Assembly (NCBI RefSeq): GCF_963678635.1
Contig: NC_087063.1
Location: 7,846,386-7,906,385, forward strand
Direction of reading: 5' to 3'
From: Symsagittifera roscoffensis
Taxonomy: Eukaryota; Xenacoelomorpha; Acoela; Convolutidae
Length of the DNA: 60,000 bases
Part shown: piece by piece, positions 43,692-56,867 of the stretch
Position numbering within the stretch: the first letter of the stretch is position 1
Layout of the letters: each line of letters begins with the position of its first letter
Translations under genes and position numbers: made by a program
The notes under the pieces: generated by a model
The model's input: only the letters and a program-made list of their open reading frames with translations
Told to the model about the DNA's origin: nothing
Database searches by the model: none

Positions 43692-45028
43692 TAATTAACG
43701 CACGATATTTTGAGTGCTTATAACACGCTTAAGCGGTAAATTAATGCGTTCCAAATTGAATTGAGGCAAATCATACGGTCTTCTTATAGAAGGATACAAG
43801 ACGCTAAGTACATCATTGTTCCGAATTTCAGAGAAAACGGATTATTGTTCGGACTTTCGAAGAAAAAGAGGAATTTTTATTTACGCATGGGGTGGAATTT
43901 TTTATCCAGTCAAGTTTCGGCGATCAAAATAATTGTTTTTGAGAAAAAAAGTTGTATACACTACTGAAGATATTGACGCCTGGAAAACAAATATAAAAAA
44001 TATTTTACCTCCTATCATTTTTTGCAAAGTTCTGAGAGTTTGAAAAGTGCCAATTTGGCTATGCTTTGGACTAATTTATGCGAGTTTTTAAGAATTTGTT
44101 CATAGTACTGAAAGCGTAACGCAAACTATTTTTGCGTGACAAATTATCCCGCACGACAAAATCGTAGTAAATTGAATTGAGGCTAGCTAAGCTAATCGGT
44201 CGTATTAAATTTGTAATTTGAATTTTCATTTGATAATTGATTTTGTCCAAAATTGATAGTTTTTCAATATTTTTTTTTCCCAAAACCGAATCGATATGGA
44301 TTAAGGGGCAGTCGCAAAAATTTTAGGCTTTGCCCTGATATACGAGCAAAAAGCTACAGATTACGTATGGGTTCAGTTTTATGTTGATTGCTTACTATAA
44401 AAACGTATCGGCTGATCTGTTAAGCTGCGAGAGAGCGACCTGAAAAATAGTTCCATTTGTGGATGACCTTTTACCACTTCGACATTTTGCCAGAAAGTTA
44501 AAACATGGGTCTTATACCACGCTAGTTTGTAAATTTATTTTACGGTTTCTGAGCGAAAATTTGTTTGATTTAAGAGCTTCCTTTTCGAAACTCCACTTAT
44601 TTTGAGTTATCTCAATTTGCTGCTGGACGAATAAGACCATATGTTCGATATATCTGTTCGATTGTAAGAGTTGTATCATTTTCAGAAAAACAATTTGGAG
44701 AATTGCTTGTCGTGCCATCTTACAGTCCCATCAAAAACGGTTGTCATCTTAACGGTATGGCTACAACTCGCAACTAAAGACAACTTGCAAAAGAACAACT
44801 CGCAAAACTCAAGAAAAGCGACGACACGCAGTTTAAAAACTGATTTATAAGTTTAAATTTTTGGTTTAAAGTCGCCGGTGGGCGACAACGGGCTATAAAT
44901 TTCGTATTAAGTTCTACCTTGCCGGCAAGTTCGCAACACGTTGGCTCGACTGCGGCGGTGATTATATTGCGGGTTGTCTTTTAATGCGAGTGTTTTTTAT
45001 TGCGAGCTGTCGTATTATGCATTTTAAC
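43692..45028. other. Non-coding sequence with cgcaa/gcgag-rich words
   Basis: No convincing gene. Between about 44765 and 45028 words such as caactcgcaa, on the left, and ttgcgagctgtcg, on the right, recur in opposite orientations, suggesting a poorly preserved inverted-repeat element around the segment ggtttaaagtcgccggtggg. Small open frames (43761-43967 plus; 44512-44718 minus) lack domains. Confidence 0.3.
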
Positions 45029-45076
45029 GCTGTCGTCGCATTACGCTGTCGTCGCATTACGCTGTCGTCGTAATTG
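45029..45076. repeat. 16-bp tandem repeat, three units
   Basis: gctgtcgtcgcattac occurs at 45029 and 45045, with a third, changed unit at 45061 (gctgtcgtcgtaattg). Confidence 0.9.
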
Positions 45077-47428
45077 CCGGACACTTCTAAATGAGTTATT
45101 GGTTTGTGGCCTGGTAAAAGGTCGTTCTTGTCAAAGGTTGGTCTGTTAAAAGCCCTAGCCTTTTCCCCAGTTCCATTGTTTTTGAGCAAAATAAATAATT
45201 CATCACAGAAGCGAATTTTGTACGGCACATTACATATAACATTACTAGCAAGCGACAGCTGTTAATCGAAAGGTTTATGTTTTTAGCAAGTATATCAAAA
45301 TAAAAGACACGTTTTTTCGCCTAATTTAAACGTTGGCCTAATTTAAACGTAATATAAACACGTTTCAAGGTTAAATATACGTTTGTTGCCTAGCATGTTA
45401 AAATAACCAAAAAAGGTAAGAGCAAAGTTTTACCGTAGAAATCAAAAATCTAACTTCTTCATTTTGATTGAAAATTTGTTTCTAAATTTTTTTATAAACT
45501 TTAAAACCGGGTTTCTTGAAAGCCATCAACGCAGCTGTAATAATCCATCTGATATCTTGTTGACTACAAACCTTCTTTTCCTTTTGTAATGTTATTTAAA
45601 AGATAGAGGTTGAAATTTAATTCAATATAACAAAGCCATGATAATAATCAGTAGAAAAATAGAACTGAACGACATTGAATTATAAAGTGGACCATCAACC
45701 TAAAAGTTTTGCGCAAAATCAATAAGTACCTAATTGGAACCTGATCTAAACTACATTTTATTATTGGATAAATTATGAAACCTGATCTAAACTATATTTT
45801 ATGATTGGATAAATTAGATTTTTAACCACTGTAAAGTATTTAATATTAACCAATCATGATCCATCTAACTAACAACCCACTTATTTGTAAGTGCTGAAAT
45901 TACTTGTAATTTCAGCACCAGAGAGATTTAAATTTAACTTAGAAATTAGTTGTCTCTCCAAGAGAACTTCAACAGCCGCAACAAACCAGTATAACCTAGA
46001 TCTATTGAGCCTAGCAGAGACTAGTTAAACACCCTGAGACTAGAAAGTATAAGAGTAAGATTAGGATCAGTATTAGACTAAGAAGTTGCACGAATCTATC
46101 CGGCCGAAAATAAGATAGCGTGACGAGCAGACGGTGTACCCTATCCGAAATTACTCTATGAGTTAACCACATCGGTCCTAACTCATCTGGTGCAACCATA
46201 AGTCTCGAATAAGACCTTAATAACTTAGAATTAACCAGAAATAGATTAGAATTTAGACAAAACATTTTCAAAATGTTATACGATAATAATTTAATCGAAA
46301 TGTCTCTACGACTCAATAGATCAGAGCCGCTATTCCAAACGATAATAGAACTACCCGGAATTGGAAGAAGACCTCGAACAAGAGACGACATACGACAATG
46401 TAGAAACTTACCAAATAGTTTTATGATCGTACGGCAAAAGCCAACACAAACTTTTATATTTAGAATCTTATTAGCAATGAATTTAGATTTTCATCTGCAA
46501 ACATAAAATTTTGAAGTCAATCTTCATGATCATTTCAGGCGCTAAACAAAATTAATAATATACAATAACGATTGATAAAAAGATCTCAGATCGTTTTCTT
46601 AATTTCTGCCAGTCTTATATAAATTATGTTTGAAAAATATTTATTGAAAATGAAAATAAAAATCAGTAGCATGACAATAAATTGTTAAAAATCATAAAAT
46701 CATCTGTTGTCCCAGCTTCATCACCTAAACATTACAGCAATCATAAGCTCACTAATATCATTAAAAAACTAAATTTTTTTCATAAATAAATTTAAACCAA
46801 ATTAAACTTCAATTCACTTAATTTTGAAATTAGATCATCAAGGCTTATCCTTGGATCTCAATAAAATTTCTATTTCACTAAATTTAAAACCTGATCATCA
46901 AGGCCTATCCTTGGATCAAAAATAACAATTTTGTTCTCCACCACCCACTTAACAAGTGTCTAACGACCTGAAACGTCGATTCACTATCCAACCCTTCCAA
47001 AAGACCCAAGACTAAGAGAAATTTTAAAATAAAACTAACCATTCAAATTAGGATAAACAGTGAAGAACTTATTGATCCTTCACTTGAACCCTCCTCTTAC
47101 CGGACCCAGGATAGATCTTAGAATTAGTAAGTTTAAAGTAGTACCTAACGAACTACTTGCGTTCTAATTATACCTGAACCTTGTGGATCGATTTACTATT
47201 CTCCAACCCTTGAACACAATCACTACCCCTAAGTAAGATTAAGTAAGTTAACACCTTAGCTTAGACTAGCCACGAGAAAGTAAAAAATCATTCCTCGGAA
47301 TCGATATACTTTTCTCTCCAACCCTAAATAAAAAGACCCAGATTAAGCTAACCAAAAAATCGTGAGGACTAACAGTCTAAGAAAATAGAAATACCTAACA
47401 ACTTTTTGCATTCCTCATCCTAAGCCTT
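45077..47428 (+). other. Upstream region of the 47-60 kb retrotransposon; LTR and leader not delimited
   Basis: No gene supported. Lies directly 5' of the gag frame and should contain the 5' LTR, primer-binding site and leader. The 3' LTR would be beyond the window, so no copy is available to define LTR ends. A short pair of units sharing atcatcaaggcttatccttg occurs at about 46832 and 46892. The plus-strand frame 46273-46506 (77 codons) is likely chance. Confidence 0.35.
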
Positions 47429-49606
47429 ATGTCATTCAAAAATCTAGAAAATAAACAAACAATCGTTTTACACAACTGTGAGATAGATAACAAAAAATAC
47501 GATCTTGTCATCACACCTCAAACACAAAAAGTTGGATACATTAGAACGAAACGACAAACAATAAAAAGAAAAATTATAAACAAACAAAGACAAATCACAC
47601 GAAAAAAGTTTTCAAAAAATAGAAACGCATTTTCAGAATCAGAAGCCAGCAATTTAGATGAACTCTACAAATTAAAAGAATCAATTGATAAAAATTGTCC
47701 CATTCACGATCAGTTATATTTTTCCGATTCAGAAACAACTTCAAATTCATCAAAAAGAGGAAAAAGAAGAATAAAAAAGCAATACAAACACAAACCAGTA
47801 CACTTGGTAATTGGAATCAACCAATTAGACACATCGATAGTTATATATTAACAGTCATCAAACGTAAAATTGAGCCGCACTCAAAGTGACGATAGTCCAG
47901 ATGACGAAGAGGTTTACCCCTTCCTCATAGATGCACCCGATAATAGAGGGCAACATGATTTTTGCAAGAATTTACTCGTAAATTTGTTTGAACCCGGAAT
48001 CAGTCCATGAAAAGCAGAATTCCCAGATGTAAAAATCAAAAGACAAATTATTGAACATTATTTGAAAGATTTATGTATTTTAACACAACAATATGGAATC
48101 TACACCATAGAATTCAGCACACCAAATACGAATCATCGTAAATACGTAATTCAAACAGATGATCTTGAATTAGAATTTTCAAAAGTATTCTTAGAATATA
48201 TCAAAAGCATACAATATCATAATTCACAAAGAGCAAACTCTATATTCACTAACGAAGCTTTTTCAATAATATATACCTATATTTCTATATTAGAAAAAAC
48301 AGAATTTCAAAGTATCTCACCAACTGAAACATCCAAACATACAAAAGTACGACATGAAATCACATTATTTTCAACTTTTCTACATATAATCAAAGAAAAT
48401 TTCACTAAAGAAGATGTTTCACAACACACAAAACATGGCTTACAAAAAATTTTGGCATGGTTTATAATAGATTATTTCACACATAATTTAGACTTAATTT
48501 CACAAACAAGAAAAAAATTTAGACCTCAAAATCCAAATGATGATACTGCCATTACAGAACAATCAGACTACGTTTGGGACCCTGAATGGTCTCATCCTAC
48601 ATTTATAAATATCCCACAATCTATCTCAAGTCAAGCAATAAGTACAATATCTTACCACAGAGATTATGTAAAAGTAGTACCACTAACCATTGATGCAACA
48701 CCATTAAACTACAATACATTTTTACCTGATACACGAAATAACAGTTTAAATTCGACCGTCATACACAATGAAAACCTTAACGGAACTAGAAATCTTACAC
48801 AACAAGATATTCAAACACCATCACACTTCATAAATGAAGAAATTGTCCAAACAACAACAACTACACAACAAAGTATTTCACCAATACATCCAGATTTAAC
48901 AACACCAAGAAATACAAATACTTCACTGGCACAAGTAACCTTACAATCAACCGTTAAGCCTTCGGTTGCCCCAAAATATTCACATATGGATTATCAAACA
49001 TATAGACCCATGACAGTATCATCAAAACCACGAAAAACGTTCAGAAGAAACACTTTTGCAGAGAACAATTATAATTATGCACATTCGTCAAAAACAAACT
49101 ACCCCCCACGAAAAAATAATAATCATGTATGTTCTCACTATTGGGATAACCCAATGACAACAACCAACTCAGTAAATTTTCGAACTATTTCACATCCTCC
49201 ACAGGTTTATAGTGAAAGTTACCCATTCTTTCAACAAAATAAAAATAAAAAGCAAGCACCTCATCATACGGATTACTTATTATCTGATGATAATTATTTA
49301 CAACCAGACAATTTTGCACCATATACCCAAGAATATCGCACACAAGGATCGCGACGACCTCATACATATAATAGAATTTTCTCTCCAAACCCAACAGATA
49401 CACGAAATCAACAACCAATACATATGCCAAATCCAACTAATACACAATCTTTTCAACCGATTCAACCACAAAACCTAATGACTATGCACTCGTATCAACC
49501 AACTGAAATGCAAAATGAAATACCACTTCCATATTATCTTCAGCAACACGAAATAACAAAAAATCAACTTTCAATTTTTTCGCAAATGCCAAATGCCGCA
49601 GAATGA
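47429..49606 (+). pseudogene. Retrotransposon gag, long N-terminal region
   Basis: One continuous frame from ATG 47429 to 49606, and on into 49613-50053, interrupted only by TAA 47849-47851, TGA 48007-48009 and TGA 49604-49606. The N-terminal 140 residues are very basic (RTKRQTIKRKIINKQRQ) with a later Ser/acid patch (SDSETTSNSSKRGK). After the TGA at 48007 the protein has an alpha-rich section (LEFSKVFLEYIKSIQ) and a long Thr/Pro/Gln/Asn-rich tail (PNPTNTQSFQPIQPQN). No known domain was seen in this part, and it is unusually long for a region preceding a capsid. All in one frame, so only point mutations disable it. Confidence 0.6.
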
Positions 49607-49612
49607 CTACAA

Positions 49613-50480
49613 ATGAGAATGAATTCACACCTCATGGATGGATCATCAATAACATCAAATAAACCACTGATGGTATTTACAGGAATAGATCCTGAATATT
49701 CTGTAGAAGATTATTTAAATGCAGTAACAGCAAATTTAATTTTAAATATAGGACCTGAACCAATTAATACACCACTACATCAAAATTGGATACATAGACG
49801 CACAGCATTGATACAAACAACCTTAGATGGCCCAGCTCAAAAATGGTTTTCAGTATTACCTATAGAAATAAAATCAGACTGGAAAAGATTTACACAAGAA
49901 TTTTCAAAAATGTTTGACTCCGAAAGAAATAAACAACACCAAAGAGTTTTATGTAATGAAATTCGCAGATTACCAAATGAAACCATCAAACAATTAGCAG
50001 TACGTATCGAAACACTAGTTCGAAAAGCATATTCACATAATACACATGACTAGAAAAACACAAAAATGACAGAAATTTTAATGATGACCTTAACAACTCA
50101 ATTAAGGAAAATAGCAACAAAAAAGAGAGCATCTCATCCTTCCTCAATTCGAGAGCCAGATTTAGATTTTCGAAAACTAGCAGACAAACTAGAGCAAGCG
50201 GAAATCACAATAAAAATCTAAAACTACAATATGTTAATCGAATTGAAAAAAAAACACTACACATACAAATAACATACAGGAATCAGATACAGACCTAGTT
50301 GAAAAAATCACTGAAATACTAAATATTTATGAAAAACACCCAAATTTTAAAGCCAAACCATCTTTCAAAAAATGGTGTAATTATTGCCGACGATACGGAC
50401 ACAGTATTTCCGAATGTAGACAAAAACAACAAGATAATCAAAACAAACCTCAAAAGCATAAAGAACCAAATAAATCGTTC
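49613..50480 (+). pseudogene. Retrotransposon gag: capsid and first nucleocapsid knuckle
   Basis: 49613-50053 is a 147-codon capsid-like frame (YSVEDYLNAVTANLILNIG; AQKWFSVLPIEIKSDWKRF; FSKMFDSERNKQHQRV), typical of Ty3/gypsy gag. An in-frame TAG (50051-50053) is followed by more capsid (MTEILMMTLTTQLRKIA; LDFRKLADKLEQAEIT), then frame changes around 50220-50290. A CCHC knuckle, CNYCRRYGHSISEC, is at 50376-50417. The spacing C-x2-C-x4-H-x4-C is canonical. It leads into the Asn/Ser/Arg-rich segment at 50490. Confidence 0.8.
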
Positions 50481-52523
50481 TATCAAAATATGAAAAAAGA
50501 TCAAAATCTACCAAACAAAAATATATATAGTAACAACAGTTTAGGAAAACCACTTTCGAACAACACCAATTACACAAGGAATCAATCACCATTTAACTCA
50601 AGTTATAGAGGAAGATCACCAGAACGAAGAAATACACAGAATTCTTCACAAAATAATTATAATCGATCAAATAGACGAAATAACTATTCGAGATCAAATT
50701 CCAATGCAACACAATTTGTTTCTAGATCCAGTTCCCAATCAAACCCAAGAAATAAGCACTATTCCAATAATCAATCACGAAACTCATCATACAACAGAAA
50801 TAGAAACTATTCACATAATCGAAATAGAAGTTATTCGAACAATCGAAATCAGAATTACCCGAACAATCGATCAAAAAAAAACTCATATAATAGATCAAAC
50901 TATCACAGATCAAATGACAGTTATCAAAACAGATCACAAAATAATTCACAAAATCGAAATTCAAGTTATAATAATCAATATAGAAATTATTCGCAGTCAC
51001 CACATAGGAATAATAACCATTATAATAATTCTAAACATCGATACAGAAGTAGTACACCAAAACATCAAAGACATATTAATCAAGTGCAGCCAAATGAAGA
51101 AACAACATCAGATCCCCCAGGTATTGATGACACAGGAAGTAACGAACTACAACTAAATCAAATAAACTGTGGATCATCAGATACAGAAAGTGATACAGAA
51201 AATACCATCTCCGTAAATATGAAAACAGTCGAAAACGACTACGAACCTATCATATATGAACAACCTTTTACATCACATACATATGAAAATCAATTGGAAC
51301 TCCTTCACAATTATTATATTGAACCCATCAATACTACGCAAACTGCACAAGAAATAAACGAAATTAACACGGTAAATAAACCCGATGAAAAAGACAAAAC
51401 AAAATGTTTAAACACAAATCATATTTATCAAAATATACAAAAAGAACAACTCATAGAAAAAATTTGGACAATACCATTTCTCTTAGAAAGTCCAAGAAAC
51501 AAAGAATTTCAACCACCAGATCTTGAAATTGATTTTTTAATTGATTCAGGAGCAGAATCAAACATAATTAATATTCCCACATGGAATGAAATCAAAATAT
51601 TACATCCAAAATTAACGCCTCTTGCAACCTCTAGTAAACTAACAACAGCACAAGGATCAACATTAGTAAATAATGGAAAAATCCAATTATTCCTTCTCCC
51701 CACAAGAACAATGGAACAAAATAAAATTCTAAACAAACCATTTAAACAAATATTTCATATTACTGATATTAAACACAAAATCATTGGCATACCATTTATA
51801 TCAAAATATATACCAACAATCAACATCTTGAATAGTAAAATACTGATCAAAGATAAGTACACAAAAACAAAAAATACAGCTCTAACATTTTTTCAAAGAT
51901 TAAATAAACAACCACCATTCTTCTCAAAATTTTATCCAGTTTATAACCAACAACGGAAACACCTCAAACCACCATCAGGAATTATATATAATTTTTCAAT
52001 AAAACAAGTTCACCAGTACGATAAAAGTCAAAATAAACAACAACTTTTTATGTCAGACTTTGAATTTAAACCTATTCACAAGTTTTCCAAAATCACGATT
52101 ACATCTATAAAATATTTGAAAAACACGAGTTCCGACATCATTTCGCTACACGTGTATAACAATACACCGTATCAAGTAACATTACCCTTAGGACTTTTAG
52201 GATATTGCAAAACAAACGCTACAATCTCACCCATACATGAAAAAGCATACCGCGTAAATAATATACTCCAATTATTAGATATTTGCCAATCCACAATTCT
52301 TAACGAAGAACTATCCATAAATAACATAAGCAGCAATGAAAAGAGAAACACAGATTATTTCACAAAAACACCATACTTTAAACCAACATTCAATATAACA
52401 AATTACACAAAAGAACAACAACAATTTTTAACGATGTTTAACTTTGAACACTCACAAATTAAACAAATCGAATTTGACAAACTAGCAAAACAACTATTAA
52501 ATTATTCAACATTCTACGCAACA
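50365..52523 (+). repeat. 2,159-bp tandem duplication, copy 1
   Basis: Direct duplicate of 52524-54682. The repeated block runs from the zinc knuckle to just before RT. The word tcaaaa is present at 50365, 52524 and 54683, exactly one period apart, so the joint has 6-bp microhomology. Differences between copies are a few single bases. 2,159 is not a multiple of three, so the duplication breaks the reading frame at its joint. Confidence 0.97.
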
Positions 52524-52652
52524 TCAAAAAATGGTGTAATTATTGCCGACGATACGGACACAGTATTTCCGAATGTAGACAAAAACAACAAGATAATCAA
52601 AACAAACCTCAAAAGCATAAAGAACCAAATAAATCATTCTATCAAAATATGA
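50490..52652 (+). pseudogene. Nucleocapsid tail plus protease, duplicated copy 1 (chimeric end)
   Basis: 720-codon frame. The N-terminal 200 residues are Asn/Ser/Arg/Tyr-rich (YNRNRNYSHNRNRSYSNN), an RNA-binding-type tail following the knuckle. It continues through an acidic section (SDTESDTENTISVN) to an aspartic protease with catalytic D-S-G-A at 51543-51554 (IDFLIDSGAESNIINIP) and a long post-protease linker. At 52529 it enters the second copy in the wrong frame and ends after 40 meaningless codons. It therefore lacks RT. Confidence 0.85.
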
Positions 52653-54682
52653 AAAAAGATCAAAATCTACCAAACAAAAATATATATAGTAACAACAGTT
52701 TAGGAAAACCACTGTCGAACAACACCAATTACACAAGGAATCAATCACCATTTAACTCAAGTTATAGAGGAAGATCACCAGAACGAAGAAATACACAGAA
52801 TTCTTCACAAAATAATTATAATCGATCAAATAGACGAAATAACTATTCGAGATCAAATTCCAATGCAACACAATTTGTTTCTAGATCCAGTTCCCAATCA
52901 AACCCAAGAAATAAACACTATTCCAATAATCAATCACGAAACTCATCATACAACAGAAATAGAAACTATTCACATAATCGAAATAGAAGTTATTCGAACA
53001 ATCGAAATCAGAATTACCCGAACAATCGATCAAGAAAAAACTCATATAATAGATCAAACTATCACAGATCAAATGACAGTTATCAAAACAGATCACGAAA
53101 TAATTCACAAAATCGAAATTCAAGTTATAATAATCAATATAGAAATTATTCGCAGTCACCACATAGGAATAATAACCATTATAATAATTCTAAACATCGA
53201 TACAGAAGTAGTACACCAAAACATCAAAGACATATTAATCAAGTGCAGTCAAATGAAGAAACAACATCAGATCCCCCAGGTATTGATGACACAGGAAGTA
53301 ACGAACTACAACTAAATCAAATAAACTGTGGATCATCAGATACAGAAAGTGATACAGAAAATACCATCTCCGTAAATATGAAAACAGTCGAAAACGACTA
53401 CGAACCTATCATATATGAACAACCTTTTACATCACATACATATGAAAATCAATTGGAACTCCTTCACAATTATTATATTGAACCCATCAATACTACGCAA
53501 ACTGCACAAGAAATAAACGAAATTAACACGGTAAATAAACCCGATGAAAAAGACAAAACAAAATGTTTAAACACAAATCATATTTATCAAAATATACAAA
53601 AAGAACAACTCATAGAAAAAATTTGGACAATACCATTTCCCTTAGAAAGTCCAAGAAACAAAGAATTTCAACCACCAGATCTTGAAATTGATTTTTTAAT
53701 TGATTCAGGAGCAGAATCAAACATAATTAATATTCCCACATGGAATGAAATCAAAATATTACATCCAAAATTAACGCCTCTTGCAACCTCTAGTAAACTA
53801 ACAACAGCACAAGGATCAACATTAGTAAATAATGGAAAAATCCAATTATTCCTTCTCCCCACAAGAACAATGGAACAAAATAAAATTCTAAACAAACCAT
53901 TTAAACAAATATTTCATATTACTGATATTAAACACAAAATCATTGGCATACCATTTATATCAAAATATATACCAACAATCAACATCTTGAATAGTAAAAG
54001 ACTGATCAAAGATAAGTACACAAAAACAAAAAATACAGCTCTAACATTTTTTCAAAGATTAAATAAACAACCACCATTCTTCTCAAAATTTTATCCAGTT
54101 TATAACCAACAACGGAAACACCTCAAACCACCATCAGGAATTATATATAATTTTTCAATAAAACAAGTTCACCAGTACGATAAAAGTCAAAATAAACAAC
54201 AACTTTTTATGTCAGACTTTGAATTTAAACCTATTCACAAGTTTTCCAAAATCACGATTACATCTATAAAATATTTGAAAAACACGAGTTCCGACATCAT
54301 TTCGCTACACGTGTATAACAATACACCGTATCAAGTAACATTACCCTTAGGACTTTTAGGATATTGCAAAACAAACGCTACAATCTCACCCATACATGAA
54401 AAAGCATACCGCGTAAATAATATACTCCAATTATTAGATATTTGCCAATCCACAATTCTTAACGAAGAACTATCCATAAATAACATAAGCAGCAATGAAA
54501 AGAGAAACACAGATTATTTCACAAAAACACCATACTTTAAACCAACATTCAATATAACAAATTACACAAAAGAACAACAACAATTTTTAACGATGTTTAA
54601 CTTTGAACACTCACAAATTAAACAAATCGAATTTGACAAACTAGCAAAACAACTATTAAATTATTCAACATTCTACGCAACA
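52524..54682 (+). repeat. 2,159-bp tandem duplication, copy 2
   Basis: Second copy of the 50365-52523 block. It restores the correct frame: its zinc knuckle (52535-52576) is in frame with protease and RT downstream. A few substitutions versus copy 1 include tcccttag/tctcttag at 53639 (Pro/Leu) and Arg/Lys exchanges. Confidence 0.97.
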
Positions 54683-55069
54683 TCAAAATTTGATGTTGGG
54701 AAAATCAGTTCATCACTACATCTCACGTTAAAACCTGACGCAGTTTTCAAAAAACAAAGAGCTAGTAAAGTACCAATTCATTTACATGACAAAGTAAACA
54801 GATTACTTGATATTTTAGAACAATACAAAAATATCTCACCAGTAAATAAAGAAGAACAACCAAAAGGTAACACATTTTTTAACCCTGTTATCATCCTAGC
54901 AAAAGAAGAATCATTAAAACTAGTTTTAGACGCTAGATACCTCAATTCACTAATAGACGAATCGAAATGCAATTGGCCTATTGAACCAATACAAGTTATT
55001 TTAACAAAAATAAACGGAAAATATTTCACAACCGCAGATATGAATATGCATACAATCAAATGCCACTAG
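52535..55069 (+). pseudogene. Nucleocapsid-protease-RT N-terminus
   Basis: Open from the knuckle at 52535 to 55069 (the ATG-started part is 806 codons from 52649). It has the Asn/Ser/Arg tail, protease with D-S-G-A at 53702-53713, the linker, then RT N-terminal sequence: FFNPVIILAKEESLKLVLDA and RYLNSLIDESKCNWPIEPIQ, with FTTADMN as the start of motif A. A one-base deletion near 55043 moves the frame, so the ORF ends at TAG 55067-55069 and RT continues from 55060. Without that deletion protease and RT would be one polyprotein. Confidence 0.85.
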
Positions 55070-55614
55070 ATGAACAATCACGACGTTTAACACAATTTGT
55101 TATTGGGAATCAACAATATGAGTTCAACCGCCTATTCTTTGGAATTTCCATAGGACCAGCAGCATTTTCAGCTTTAATGAGCAAAATTTTTAGACCACTA
55201 ATACTCAAGAAAAACGCAATCACCTATTTAGACGATGTTTTTTTGCAATCACAGACAAAAGAAGAAATGTTTACAGTTTTAGAACACTATCATAAAATAC
55301 TTCAGAACGAAAATCTGAAGGCCGCCCCCGATGAATCACACTTCTTTTTAACACGAGTTAAATTTTTAGGACATAATATAGAAAGAATCACAATCACTCC
55401 ATTAAATTCACGCATTGATGCTGTTCAAAAACTTCAACCACCAACAAACAAAAAGAAAATCCAAGAATTCCTGGGAATGTTAAATTTCTTAAGCAAGTAC
55501 GTTTATAAAATGCAATTATATTTAAGACCGTTCTATAATATCCTCAGACAAAAAAATAATTTCGAATGGACCACTGAACATCAACACGGTTTGAAGAAAT
55601 TAAAAAACTCTTAA
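55060..55614 (+). pseudogene. Reverse transcriptase palm and thumb
   Basis: 185-codon frame continuing RT after the frameshift at about 55043: MPLDEQSRRLTQFVIG, FNRLFFGISIGPAAFSALM (fingers-to-palm region), AITYLDDVFLQSQTKEE with the catalytic YLDD box (55225-55236), thumb KFLGHNIERITITPLN, and connection IQEFLGMLNFLSKYV. A second frame change near 55588 ends it at TAA 55612-55614, and RNase H continues in the next frame. Motif order matches Ty3/gypsy RT. The catalytic Asp pair is intact. Confidence 0.92.
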
Positions 55615-56867
55615 CTGAACAAATTTCGAATACAATTCCAGATCCAAATCAACCATTCTATGCAATGTGCGATGCTTCGAATTTTGGCATCGGCGCAGCA
55701 TTATTACAATCACACAATGGTACAAACAAAATGAACCTTATATCAGCAAATTCTCGATTATTCACTCAAGCAGAGCTACGACTCTCAACTCTAATGAGAG
55801 AATGTACAGCTATAATTTATACACTTACAGAATATGAATTCCTGATACTTGGATCAAAACATCCAACAGTTCTATTCACAGATCATAAACCAATCATTTT
55901 TCTCTTTACACAAAAGTCAAATCCCAATCACCGAGTTTATAGATTTCAATTAATTCTAATGAAATTTCCAAACTTACATATAGTTTGGACAGCAGGAAAG
56001 AATCTTGCATTGCCAGATACATTAAGCCGAAATACACCACCTGAATTACTATCACGAAAAACTACAGTTGAAGTACCCAAAAATATAAAATTTTACCTTG
56101 CAAAAGACGAAACATCACGCCGACTAGAATGCAAATATGCAGTAAAAACTGCCATTGAACAATCACAAATAAATAACCTACAACATTTCCCACTTTACTT
56201 AGATTGCCAAAATAATCACTACGAAGTTGATCTACTAGGAACATCAACTTTCAAACCAATTCCATACTCACAATGGATAAAAAATAACACCAAACAAAAA
56301 CGAATAAAACACCACTCGCATAAAAAAGACCTTTTTCCGTTAATTGAAAAAGAAAACTTAACTGATGAAACAAATTTATCAGGACCACAAACAAATGATT
56401 CAAAATACACAATAAATCAAGTCTTTGACCTCCATGACCCACTTGACACAATTCCCCTATCTAAATTAGAAATTGAAAATATTTTTCTCCCTCCAACAGA
56501 TAAAATTACAATTGAAATCTTGAAACAATATCAAAATCTTGACCCAGTAATTAGACAACTAAAATCATGGCACAAATACAAAACTAAGCCCGTAAAGGCA
56601 GATGCCACAATTTTAGGAAATAAAACACTCCTCCAATATTTCCGAAAATTTAATAATACAACAATTAATGAAAACACAGACCTTCTAGAATATCAATTAA
56701 ATGATTCTATAGTTCCCTGTCTCCCTTTAAGTATGATTCTAATAGCTTTTAATATTTCACATACACAAAACACTAAAGGACACAAAACACTAGAAAACAT
56801 ATTCAAATTTTACACAAAATTTTTATTTCCCAAATGCACCATTTTGAATAAAAGTACTATGCAATGA
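55590..56867 (+). pseudogene. RNase H and integrase HHCC region
   Basis: Frame open from about 55590 (an ATG at 55665) to 56867. RNase H: MCDASNFGIGAALLQSHNG (first Asp), LSTLMRECTAIIYTLTEYE (Glu), VLFTDHKPIIFLFTQKSNP (Asp), and ending ALPDTLSRNTP. This is the Ty3/gypsy type, with catalytic residues present. A 240-residue linker follows. Near the end is HTQNTKGHKTLENIF, the paired His of the integrase zinc finger (about 56758-56790). A frame change between 56790 and 56865 separates the two Cys (see next entry). Confidence 0.85.

Noticed and set aside
44962-45228. Minus-strand 88-codon frame
   Set aside because: Part of it is the 16-bp tandem repeat, and there is no start context or domain.
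45077-47428. Search for a tRNA gene or primer-binding site
   Set aside because: No cloverleaf or clear tRNA 3'-end complement could be supported by eye here or elsewhere in the window.
50722-53162. Minus-strand frames of 93 codons and plus-strand 150-codon frames inside the Asn/Ser/Arg region
   Set aside because: Shadow frames of the low-complexity nucleocapsid tail, duplicated along with it.
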